Below are positions 55,334-63,509 of a DNA stretch of 64,000 bases, in pieces. The DNA is from RBG-16-34-14 sp963798865 (lineage in GTDB: Bacteria; Bacteroidota; Ignavibacteria; Ignavibacteriales; Ignavibacteriaceae): NCBI GenBank assembly GCA_963798865.1, contig CAWCVZ010000004.1, positions 1,550,001 to 1,614,000 of the forward strand, read 5' to 3'. A program made the translations under genes and the position numbers. Positions within the stretch are counted from its first letter, which is position 1. Each line of letters starts with the position of its first letter. The notes under the pieces were generated by a model. The model was not told the DNA's origin, did not search any database, and saw only the letters and a program-made list of their open reading frames with translations.

Positions 55334-55376
55334 TTGCATGGCTGCATGAATACCATGGCTGCATGCAATCATGCAA
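55334..55376. repeat. GCATG-rich repeat/palindrome cluster
   Basis: CATGGCTGCATG occurs twice (55337-55348 and 55354-55365), and TTGCATG at 55334 is followed by two inverted partners CATGCAA at 55362 and 55370. The element fills the short gap before hutU. It could fold into a hairpin or bind a dimeric regulator. Confidence 0.6.
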
Positions 55377-55404
55377 CCAATCAAAAAGTTTAAAGGTAGT
55401 TTAA

Positions 55405-57066
55405 ATGATTTCCGAAACTGAAAGAATTATTAAAGCTCCACACGGTACAAAAATTTCCTGCAAAGGATGGATTCAGGAAGCTGCAATGAGAATGCTCATG
55501 AATAACCTTGACCCTGAAGTTGCGGAGAAACCGTCTGAGTTAATTGTTTATGGTGGAAGCGGAAAAGCCGCACGTAACTGGGAATGCTTTGAAGCAATTA
55601 TTTCCACTTTAAAAGATCTTGAAAATGATGAAACATTACTCGTTCAATCTGGAAAACCTGTAGGTGTTTTTAAAACTTATCCTGACGCACCACGAGTTTT
55701 AATTTCAAATTCAATGCTGGTACCCGATTGGGCAACATGGGATGAATTCAGAAGACTTGAAGGATTGGGTTTAACAATGTACGGGCAGATGACTGCCGGA
55801 AGTTGGATTTATATCGGTACCCAGGGAATTCTGCAGGGAACCTATGAAACTTTTGCTGAATGCGGCAGAAAATATTTTAATGGAAATTTAAAGGGAAAAT
55901 TTCTTCTAACTGCCGGACTTGGTGGAATGGGCGGTGCTCAACCTCTTGCAGCAACTATGAATGGAGCTGCTTTTCTTGGAGTTGAAGTTGATGAAGCCCG
56001 CGCAAAAAAAAGAGTTGATACAGGTTATATCGATAAAATATCTAATGAGATTGATGAAGCGCTCGAGCTTGTTTTAAAAGCAAAAGAAGAAGGAAAAGCA
56101 TTTTCTGTAGGATTGATTGGTAATGCAGGAGAAATACTTCCTGAAATTATTAAAAGAAATATTATACCTGATATAGTAACAGACCAAACCTCTGCTCACG
56201 ATACTCTTAATGGTTATGTACCGATGGGAATGAGTTTCGGAGAAGCACTTTTTTTAAGAAAAGAAAATCCTGACGAATATATCAGGCTATCAAAGAAAAC
56301 TATTGCACAGCATGTTAGAGCTATGCTGGAGTTTCAGAAAAAAGGTTCAATAGTTTTTGATTATGGAAATAATATAAGAGGTGAAGCAAAGGATAATGGT
56401 GTTGCAAATGCTTTTGATATTCCGGGCTTTGTTCCCGAATTCATAAGACCATTATTTTGTGATGGAAAAGGTCCTTTCAGGTGGGCTGCCTTGTCCGGCA
56501 ATCCGGAAGATATTTATGAAACCGATAAAGCTGTAAAAGAAACATTTCCCGAAAATAAATCTCTTTGCAACTGGATAGATTTAGCTCAAAGGAAAGTTCA
56601 ATTCCAGGGGCTGCCGGCAAGAATCTGCTGGCTGGGTTATGGGGAAAGAGCAAAGATGGGAAAAATATTTAACGATCTGGTAGCTTCAGGAAAAGTTAGT
56701 GCTCCAATTGTAATTGGCAGAGATCATCTCGATTGCGGATCCGTTGCTTCTCCAAACCGGGAAACAGAAAATATGAAAGACGGAAGTGATGCAATTGCTG
56801 ATTGGCCAATACTCAATGCATTACTAAATTCGATCGGCGGTGCAAGCTGGGTTTCAGTTCACCATGGTGGTGGAGTGGGAATTGGAAAATCTATACACGC
56901 CGGTATGGTGATAGTTGCCGATGGGACAAAGGAAGCAGAAAAAAGGCTGGAAAGAGTTCTGACTTATGATCCGGGAATGGGAATCGTGAGACACACAGAC
57001 GCTGGTTATGAAAGAGCAATAGATAATGCAAAGAAACATGGAGTTAAAATTCCTTTACTTAAATAG
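55405..57066 (+). CDS. hutU: Urocanate hydratase
   Basis: The 553-residue length is standard. Motifs include KGWIQEAAMRMLMNNLDPEV near the N-terminus, MTAGSWIYIGTQGILQGTY, LTAGLGGMGGAQPLAATMNG (NAD site), and GLPARICWLGYGER with the active-site Cys near 410. It turns urocanate into imidazolone propionate in histidine breakdown using NAD as electrophile. HutH, HutI and HutG are not adjacent, so the pathway must be dispersed or partial. AAAGGTAG lies before the ATG. Confidence 0.95.
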   Translation: MISETERIIKAPHGTKISCKGWIQEAAMRMLMNNLDPEVAEKPSELIVYGGSGKAARNWECFEAIISTLKDLENDETLLVQSGKPVGVFKTYPDAPRVLISNSMLVPDWATWDEFRRLEGLGLTMYGQMTAGSWIYIGTQGILQGTYETFAECGRKYFNGNLKGKFLLTAGLGGMGGAQPLAATMNGAAFLGVEVDEARAKKRVDTGYIDKISNEIDEALELVLKAKEEGKAFSVGLIGNAGEILPEIIKRNIIPDIVTDQTSAHDTLNGYVPMGMSFGEALFLRKENPDEYIRLSKKTIAQHVRAMLEFQKKGSIVFDYGNNIRGEAKDNGVANAFDIPGFVPEFIRPLFCDGKGPFRWAALSGNPEDIYETDKAVKETFPENKSLCNWIDLAQRKVQFQGLPARICWLGYGERAKMGKIFNDLVASGKVSAPIVIGRDHLDCGSVASPNRETENMKDGSDAIADWPILNALLNSIGGASWVSVHHGGGVGIGKSIHAGMVIVADGTKEAEKRLERVLTYDPGMGIVRHTDAGYERAIDNAKKHGVKIPLLK

Positions 57067-57067
57067 T

Positions 57068-57388
57068 ATGAAAATCTTTTTATTAATGTTCTTCTTATCT
57101 TTTAATATTATTCAGGCACAGAATAAAGAGAAAATTAATTTTGAAGATTGTTCTTATAATGGCTTTTATTTATACGGTAAGGTTCAGGTAGTTAACTCAT
57201 TTCCCGACATAAAAGTTCAGATAGTTGAATCATTCCCTGATATTAAAATAAAAATTGTTGACTCTTTTCCTGATAAATGTGGCTTGTGGCAATTCGTTGA
57301 ATCTTTTCCCGATTTTAAAATTCAGTTTGTAGATTCCTTCCCCGATATTAAAATAAAATTTGTTGAATCATTCCCGGGTAAACCCTGA
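57068..57388 (+). CDS. DUF6150-like secreted VxSFPDI-repeat protein
   Basis: The right start is the ATG at 57068, giving 106 residues with signal MKIFLLMFFLSFNIIQAQ. An upstream ATG at 57026 lies inside hutU. After EDCSYNGFYLYGKVQV come seven copies of the motif VxSFPDxK: VNSFPDIK, VESFPDIK, VDSFPDK, VESFPDFK, VDSFPDIK and finally VESFPGK, at a spacing of about 10-12 residues. This fits short beta-strands stacked with a Phe-Pro turn. I recall a family of this kind (DUF6150), with moderate certainty. Function unknown, periplasmic or surface. Confidence 0.75.
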   Translation: MKIFLLMFFLSFNIIQAQNKEKINFEDCSYNGFYLYGKVQVVNSFPDIKVQIVESFPDIKIKIVDSFPDKCGLWQFVESFPDFKIQFVDSFPDIKIKFVESFPGKP

Positions 57389-57433
57389 GTTAAGCGGGAT
57401 GATAAATAATCAAAATTATTTCAAGAGGTTATA

Positions 57434-58630
57434 ATGAAAGTTAAAATATTAGTTGCCGATAAATTTCCTGAAAAACATATTCAGCAGTTAAAGGATATGG
57501 ATATGGATCTTGATGTTGAGTATTCACCAAAGCTGGGCGAAAATGATTTACCCCGTGCTGCTAAAGATGCAGATATTTTAGTTGTGCGCTCAACAATTGT
57601 TAATGAAGAAACTATTAACTCCGGAGAGAAATTAAATTTAATTATCAGAGCGGGTGCTGGAGTAAATAATATTAATATTAAAGCTGCAAATCAAAAAGGA
57701 ATATATGTTGCAAATTGCCCCGGTATGAATTCAGTAGCAGTTGCCGAACTAGCTATAGGATTAATGATTTCTCTTGACAGAAAAATTCCTGATAATGTTA
57801 ATGACTTCAGAAATGGAAAATGGAATAAAGGTGAGTATTCAAAAGCCGAAGGGTTAAAAGGAAAAAACCTTGGTATAATCGGAGTTGGAAATATTGGTAA
57901 GGAAGTAGCAAAGAGAGCTCTTGCTTTTGATATGAATGTTTACGGAAAAGATATTTCCAGGATAGAAGGTGTGATGATAAAAGATTTTTCTGAAATGGAT
58001 AAAATTCTTTCTTTGTGTGATATAGTTACAATTCATCTTCCTTCAACTCCTGAAACAAAAGGCTTGTTTAACAAACAAATGTTCAGCTATATGAAACCGA
58101 ATGCTTTATTAATTAATACTTCACGTGCAGATGTAATTGATGAAGATGCTTTACTTGAAGCAATAAAAGAAAAAAATATTCGTGCAGCAGTTGATGTATT
58201 TAAAGGTGAGCCTGAAGGAAAAACCGGTGAAGTTAAATCTAAATTACAGGGTAATCCGAATATTTATGTAACTCATCATATTGGAGCTTCCACAGACCAG
58301 GCACAGAATGCTGTTGCAGATGAAACAATCCGGATTATAAAAGATTTTGTTAACAGCGGAGTGATTGCTCATTGGGTAAACAGGGCTAAGATAACTGATG
58401 CACATTACCAGTTAGTTGTTAAGCATTTTGATAAACCGGGAGTACTTGCTTCGATTCTTGCGGTTATAAGAGATGGAAATATTAATATTGAAGAAATTGA
58501 AAATATTATTTTTGAAGGCGGGGTTGTTGCCTGCTGTACAATGAGATTAAAATCCCCGGCTACTGCAGATATGCTGAAACTTATGAATGAAAATAAAAAT
58601 GTTTTGAGTGTTTCGCACGTGGCTATTTAA
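57434..58630 (+). CDS. serA: D-3-phosphoglycerate dehydrogenase
   Basis: This 398-residue D-2-hydroxyacid dehydrogenase has the NAD fold GIIGVGNIGKEVAKRALAFD, catalytic RAGAGVNNINIKAA (Arg), DVFKGEPEG and THHIGASTDQAQNAVADE (His), plus a short C-terminal ACT domain (about 325-398). It makes phosphohydroxypyruvate for serine synthesis. The ACT domain is the usual serine sensor. It lacks the intervening ASB domain found in the longest forms. It begins 46 bases after the repeat protein gene. Confidence 0.9.
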   Translation: MKVKILVADKFPEKHIQQLKDMDMDLDVEYSPKLGENDLPRAAKDADILVVRSTIVNEETINSGEKLNLIIRAGAGVNNINIKAANQKGIYVANCPGMNSVAVAELAIGLMISLDRKIPDNVNDFRNGKWNKGEYSKAEGLKGKNLGIIGVGNIGKEVAKRALAFDMNVYGKDISRIEGVMIKDFSEMDKILSLCDIVTIHLPSTPETKGLFNKQMFSYMKPNALLINTSRADVIDEDALLEAIKEKNIRAAVDVFKGEPEGKTGEVKSKLQGNPNIYVTHHIGASTDQAQNAVADETIRIIKDFVNSGVIAHWVNRAKITDAHYQLVVKHFDKPGVLASILAVIRDGNINIEEIENIIFEGGVVACCTMRLKSPATADMLKLMNENKNVLSVSHVAI

Positions 58631-58635
58631 AATTT

Positions 58636-58663
58636 GTGGGGACAAGTTGTAATTTGTCCCCAC
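58636..58663. terminator. Bidirectional terminator between serA and the T9SS gene
   Basis: GTGGGGACAA and TTGTCCCCAC form a perfect 10-bp stem with an eight-base loop in the gap between convergent genes. It is followed on the plus strand by ATAAAAAATATTTTTC. It should stop serA transcripts and probably those coming from the other side. Confidence 0.75.
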
Positions 58664-58681
58664 ATAAAAAATATTTTTCTT

Positions 58682-60204
58682 TTATTTCAGCAGTATCATC
58701 TTCTTAGTAGAAACAAAATCATTAACCTGAATTTTGTAAATATAAACGCCAGTTGCTAAATCAGTTGCATTAAAGCTTACTTGATACCTTCCAATAGTCT
58801 TTTCTTCGTTAACTAATGTTTTTATTTCTTTGCCAAGTACATCATAAATCTTTAAAGTAACAAAGCCATCTTTGGGAATCTGATAATTGATCGTTGTCGA
58901 AGGGTTAAATGGGTTTGGATAATTCTGTTCCAAAGAATATTCTATTACCAATGGCTGACCATCTAAGAATATTTCATTAAATCCGGATTTATTCAGAACT
59001 TCATTTGATATGTGAATCTTCAAAAGAGTATAGTTTGCTTCACTTAAATTATCTTCTTCAACCATTCTTAACTTTACATCTGTGTTAGTTATATTTGAAA
59101 GATTTACTCTGTAATCAGCATTCCTTTGATTATTAATCTCATTCTTTGTTTGATTTATCTCTTTCAATGTTCCTAATACTTGCCCGGTATTATTATCAAC
59201 TATTTCTAACTTGAAATTTATTAACTCATTTTCTCCGAGTTCATTTACGGCTGTTGAAGAATCATTTACTCCATAACTGATTGTGAAGTCAAGATAAGAA
59301 TTATCATTAACAGTAAATGGTTCTGTCTCCAAATAATAATTAAGCATGTGCTGTTTAAAATACTTATCGTATCATTTTTATTCTTAAGCTGAACAGGATT
59401 TTCATTTAAATAGACATCGCCAAAGTTGAAGTAGAAATCTGAATTATCTTTGCTTACAACACCACCTCTTCCTTCAGCTATTATTCCATTTTTGAAAATA
59501 ATAGTTGCTGCTGTAGTAAAAGTGTAGGGTAAGGTACTGTTACTATAAGCAATGATATCCATTCCATCCCATCCAGCTTGCCCATTTGACATTTGCAGAT
59601 AGGTAACATTTGTACCTAATGATAGGATTGAGGATAAATTTGTACTCTTAACATATTTATTACTGCTTCCTTCACTGTAAACAAATGCGTAATAATTATC
59701 TTCTTCAGTTCTGTTTATGTTGGCACTTTTTATTTCATAAGATTCTGAATAATATAAATGAAAATTATTCCATTGTATTCCGGATTGTGAACCATTGTCT
59801 TCCCTAAAGACAGCAAAAAAGTCCTGTCCACCGAATGAAGCTAACCAGACAATTTTAGGTGAATCATAAGTAATGTATCTGGATGGATTTGTATTTACAA
59901 TAGTAATAGATGGATTTGAATTTAATGATATACCATTGCCGGAAGATGGAGTTTGGAGAGAGCCATAAGGTGAAATTACTCCCGATGTTCCTGTCCAGTT
60001 ATCGCTTATTCCCTGGTACTTTATTTGTGTAGTACTTTGCTGGTAAGCAACGTGGTAAAGAATAATATCCCCCGGATTTTTATAAGCTGCAATTGTTGGA
60101 TTAGATGAATTCCCATCTGATGAAGTAAATCTATACGAACTGTACCAGCTTAAAGTTGCTCCATTATCAATACCTCCTTTATAATATAATCCATGGCATA
60201 ACAA
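58682..60204 (-). pseudogene. T9SS-secreted surface protein, 5'-truncated and frameshifted
   Basis: The C-terminal 220 residues include a textbook Por sorting domain (NYPNPFNPSTTINYQIPKDG, VTLKIYDVLGKEIKTL, ATGVYIYKIQVND, terminal KKMILLK). The part before it (beta-rich, IILYHVAYQQSTTQIKYQGI, SWYSSYRFTSSDGN) reads as a propeller-like passenger but is in another frame. A one-base loss near 59345 joins the two, in front of LNYYLETEP. The first open codon is TTG at 60204 with an in-frame TGA three codons upstream and no signal peptide, so the 5' end is missing. It would have been a secreted, surface-anchored protein. Confidence 0.7.
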
Positions 60205-60247
60205 TGTCTTTCAGGTGAGCAGCCTGATTCTTTTTATTTGCATTACA

Positions 60248-60281
60248 GGGTAATGGTGTGGCGTCACCGTTACCCTTTTTT
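60248..60281 (+). terminator. Strong terminator-like hairpin on the plus strand, with no plus-strand gene upstream
   Basis: GGGTAATGGTG, a six-base loop and CACCGTTACCC (one G-T pair), followed directly by TTTTTT, make an excellent rho-independent terminator reading rightward. All neighbouring genes are leftward, so it is either the end of a lost gene or an antisense stop. It lies exactly where the T9SS gene loses its 5' end. Confidence 0.6.
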
Positions 60282-60309
60282 ATAAATTTACTTTTCTCCT
60301 GCCTCCCAG

Positions 60310-61341
60310 CTAATCTTTTAATTTACCATGTATTACCAATGTATTAAATGAATCATCCCTTATAAAGAAAACATCTTTTTCAAAGACAATCCATCCATCC
60401 GGAAACCAGTCATTATTCCGCTTCTGATATATAGTAATCAGATCTGTTCCGTTGAAATGTCCAATGCCATCCCAATTAGTCGTAAAAAAATCTTTTTCGC
60501 TTCTGCCAATAGTACCACTCGCATAATTTGTTGCTGAAAAATCACGGAATAAACTAAAATCTCCGTTAATGTATTTAAAAAGTTTTCCATTAGTTGTTGA
60601 GTAAATATTTTTACTAATTGTACTTAGAATGAACCCATCTTCATTAGATAAAATATTATTTATACTCTTTCCATCGAAACTATAAATATATTGGGTTATT
60701 GTATCAAAGGTCCATCCGTTAATAAGAAACTTTCCGGAATTTTCATCAAAGAAAATTTGATAAAATGAATTTCTTATAATAGGTATATTTACTTGTTCCC
60801 ATGTGCTTCCGTTAAAGTGAAATATTATTGCTTTGTAAGAATCTCCCCCAGTAGAATCTGCATATCCTACTGCGTAAATATTATTAGGTGTACTGCCAGC
60901 AATACTTTGTATTATAACCTCGTATCCGTTAATTGAAACATCACAAAATTTTGACCACGCTGAACCATCGTAATGCCAGAAAGCAGTTGGTATATCATTA
61001 ATTCCTGAACTGCTTGTCCAAATATTGTCTTCACTAAAACCACAAATACCACGCGGGTCGATATATTTATCTGGCGCATAATTTTCCCATTTAAAGCCAT
61101 CATAATGCCATATTTGATAGGAATTTAAAAATCCGTATCCAATTGCCCAAACATTATTTGCATTTGATCCCCACATCCAAGCAGGCAAAGATCGTCCTTC
61201 TGGGATTATTAATGTATCCACAGTCCAAACATAATCTCTCCTGCCGGTTTTAATATCATCAGGTATAACGGGGTTGTTGCTGCAAGTATTTAGTGTTAAT
61301 AAAATAACTGGAAGTATTATAAAAAATATTTTGTTAAACAT
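60310..61341 (-). CDS. Lipoprotein with WxYDG repeats, propeller-like
   Basis: This 343-residue protein begins with a lipoprotein signal ending LTLNTC (Cys near 20). The mature part has repeated units of the form WHYDGFKWENYA, WHYDGSAWSKF, FHFNGSTWEQV alternating with NNVWAIG, DNIWTSSSG and NNIYAVGYADS. These look like blades of a beta-propeller. Probably an outer-surface lipoprotein of unknown ligand. There is a gap of about 290 bases to the next gene upstream with no feature that I can support. Confidence 0.75.
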   Translation of the reverse strand: MFNKIFFIILPVILLTLNTCSNNPVIPDDIKTGRRDYVWTVDTLIIPEGRSLPAWMWGSNANNVWAIGYGFLNSYQIWHYDGFKWENYAPDKYIDPRGICGFSEDNIWTSSSGINDIPTAFWHYDGSAWSKFCDVSINGYEVIIQSIAGSTPNNIYAVGYADSTGGDSYKAIIFHFNGSTWEQVNIPIIRNSFYQIFFDENSGKFLINGWTFDTITQYIYSFDGKSINNILSNEDGFILSTISKNIYSTTNGKLFKYINGDFSLFRDFSATNYASGTIGRSEKDFFTTNWDGIGHFNGTDLITIYQKRNNDWFPDGWIVFEKDVFFIRDDSFNTLVIHGKLKD

Positions 61342-61631
61342 TATTTTCCCCTTTAATATTATTTTAATCTTTTGCAGGTTAGAAGGTAAGAGATTGGTGC
61401 AGTTAGTGTTACTAGTATTTCATATTTAAATTTTCCCATACCCCTTTCCCCACAAAAACTTTAAGATTGAATTTAGAAGTAAATTAATCGATCGAGAATT
61501 TTCCATAAAAATTTTATTTTCCCTGGTATAATATATGTAAAAAAAAAAATGAGAATCAATAAAGGAAAAAATATTTTTGTTTGCCAAATATGAAGTGTTA
61601 GTAATTATTAGGTATCGGGTTTCGCCTTCTT

Positions 61632-62394
61632 CTAAATAAACTTCACTTCCACAATATCATTAACAATTCCATGAAAGTAGGGAAGTCTTAAAATCTGTTC
61701 AATTCCTTCCCTATCCTGCTCATCAAACTTAAAAATGAAAGATGAAATATTTTTTCTAATATATTCTTCAGAAGCTAAGGATACTTTATCATCAAACTTC
61801 CCTTCCTCAATTTTATCATAGAATAAATGTTTCGACTTCATTCAAGATTTTTTATGAAATTTTCCACCGTTCTTCTTTATTGGCCGATGCAAAAATATAA
61901 TTAACAAAAGGAACAGATAAAGTATCTACAAAAATTTCCGAAAAGCTAATGCCGGTAGAGAATTTTTCACTAACAAAATTTTCATCCCCGACTAAAAGCA
62001 AATTTTTATTTGCAGCTTTGTTAAAATCAGTTATAATTTCAATTTCAATGTCACTTCCGTACATTTCTTTAAAAAGAATTTTGGAAAGAATAGCTTCCTG
62101 TGAAGAAACATCTCCGGATAAACTTATTTTTGAAACAGATTTTTCAACCTTTGAGTAATATATGTATGAATTGCAAAGTGATCCTTCAAAGGAAATTCCA
62201 TATTTATCTGAGATATATAAATTATTATGCTTAAGTAAATCCATCACTGGAATTAATCCGATTGAAGATTTATCATTTTCAATTTTTTGTGTTATTTGTG
62301 CTGAAGGAAGGAAGGTTACACTTTTTTGTAAATCTTCTGGCAGACAAGATTTTAATACTCGTGTAAAAATATTATCGGGAAGGCAGATGCTCAT
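61632..62394 (-). pseudogene. MqnA-like chorismate dehydratase of the futalosine menaquinone pathway, interrupted
   Basis: The first 180 residues read IGLIPVMDLLKHNNLYISDK, YGISFEGSLCNSYIYYSKVE, SSQEAILSKILFKEMYG and NLLLVGDENFVSEKF, then VPFVNYIFASANKE, the order of segments found in MqnA (substrate-binding-protein fold). The frame then stops at 61852. A second ORF from 61841 (SKHLFYDKIEEGKFDD, YIRKNISSFIFKFDEQDREG) carries what looks like the expected C-terminus. At least two shifts within about 40 bases are needed to join them. It may be a broken gene, a sequence error, or two real small genes. MqnA converts chorismate to 3-[(1-carboxyvinyl)oxy]benzoate. Confidence 0.55.
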
Positions 62395-62404
62395 CTCAGC
62401 TCAG

Positions 62405-62470
62405 GTTTAAGTGTAAGTTCAAGAAAGTATAAAGTCCTGATCCATCTTGAACCTGAACTTACACTTGAAC
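62405..62470. repeat. 17-bp inverted repeat downstream of rplS
   Basis: GTTTAAGTGTAAGTTCA (62405-62421) is the near-perfect inverse of TGAACTTACACTTGAAC (62454-62470), with one G-T pair. The loop is 32 bases. The right arm is followed by TTTTATTCTT, so it reads best as a terminator rightward, but the only neighbouring gene is leftward. It could stop readthrough into the mqnA-like gene, or be a repetitive extragenic palindrome. Confidence 0.55.
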
Positions 62471-62472
62471 TT

Positions 62473-62814
62473 TTATTCTTTCGCCTTAATACGTGCAGCT
62501 TTTCCGGAAAGATTTCGCAGGTAGTAAAGTTTTGCCCTTCTTATCTGACCTTTTTTAAGAATTTCCACTTTAGAAATTTTGGGTGAGTATAAAGGAAAAA
62601 TTCTTTCTACACCAACACCGCTGGCAATTTTTCTTACAGTGAAAGTTCTATTAGCACCTTCACCTCTGATGCTTATTACATCGCCTTCAAAGGGTTGAAT
62701 TCTTTCTTTATCACCTTCGATAACGCGAACGTGCACTTTAATGTGATCACCGGGATTAAAAACCGGGATATCAGTTTTCATCTGATCGGCTAATATTTTA
62801 TTAATGTCTATCAT
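62473..62814 (-). CDS. rplS: 50S ribosomal protein L19
   Basis: This 113-residue protein is of normal length, with FNPGDHIKVHVRVIEGDKER, IQPFEGDVISIRGEG, FTVRKIASGVGVERIFPLYS and KISKVEILKKGQIRRAKLYY then LRNLSGKAARIK. It sits at the subunit interface of the ribosome. It follows trmD by 11 bases, the standard rpsP-rimM-trmD-rplS order. Confidence 0.97.
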   Translation of the reverse strand: MIDINKILADQMKTDIPVFNPGDHIKVHVRVIEGDKERIQPFEGDVISIRGEGANRTFTVRKIASGVGVERIFPLYSPKISKVEILKKGQIRRAKLYYLRNLSGKAARIKAKE

Positions 62815-62825
62815 TATTTTCTCCG

Positions 62826-63509
62826 TTAATTATTAAACTCTTTCCATTTATTAGTTAAAATTTCAGATTGTTCTTCTTTCCATTTCCTGATCTCCTTATC
62901 ATTCCCTGATAAAAGTATATCAGGCACTTTCATGCCTCTGTATTCAGCAGGGCGTGTAAAGTTAGGAGCTTTAATAAATTCTCCATCCTGGAATGAATCG
63001 TTAAGAGCAGATTCGCTATCATTAAGAACTCCGGGAATTAAACGGATAATTGCATCAATCATAATTAATGCCGGAAGCTCTCCACCAGTAACAACAAAAT
63101 TCCCGATTGAATATTCATCCGTTGCAAATTTCTGACGTACTCTGTCATCAATATCCTTATAATGTCCTGCTACAAAGATCAGGTTTTCTATAAGAGAGAG
63201 TTTATTAGCTTTCTGCTGATTAAAAACTTTCCCGCCCGGGGAGGTAAAAATAATTTTACCATAAGCTCTCTCACTTAGTAATTTTTCAATACATTCAAAG
63301 AACGGCTCAGGTTTTAATACCATTCCGGCTCCACCGCCGAAAGGTTTATCATCTATCTGTTTATGCTTATCGTGTGCATAATCCCTGAGATTATGAATGT
63401 TAATTTCTACTTTACCTTTATCCTGGGCTCTTTTTAATATGCTGGTTTTAAGAGGACTAACAAGTAAATCAGGGACAGCGGAAATTATATCAATTCTCAT
63501 CTTCGTCAT
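62826..63509 (-). CDS. trmD: tRNA (guanine-37-N1)-methyltransferase
   Basis: This 227-residue SPOUT enzyme has MRIDIISAVPDLLVSPLKTS, NLRDYAHDKHKQIDDKPFGG then GAGMVLKPEPFFE, and the knot SIGNFVVTGGELPALIMIDA then IIRLIPGVLND. It methylates G37 with S-adenosylmethionine, preventing +1 frameshifting. The start may be 63509 or the in-frame ATG at 63500 (MRIDII). It overlaps the end of rimM. Confidence 0.96.
   Translation of the reverse strand: MTKMRIDIISAVPDLLVSPLKTSILKRAQDKGKVEINIHNLRDYAHDKHKQIDDKPFGGGAGMVLKPEPFFECIEKLLSERAYGKIIFTSPGGKVFNQQKANKLSLIENLIFVAGHYKDIDDRVRQKFATDEYSIGNFVVTGGELPALIMIDAIIRLIPGVLNDSESALNDSFQDGEFIKAPNFTRPAEYRGMKVPDILLSGNDKEIRKWKEEQSEILTNKWKEFNN

Noticed and set aside
60181..60300. 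Riboswitch on the plus strand ending in the hairpin terminator
   Set aside because: The hairpin is good, but I found no matching aptamer core and no downstream plus-strand gene.
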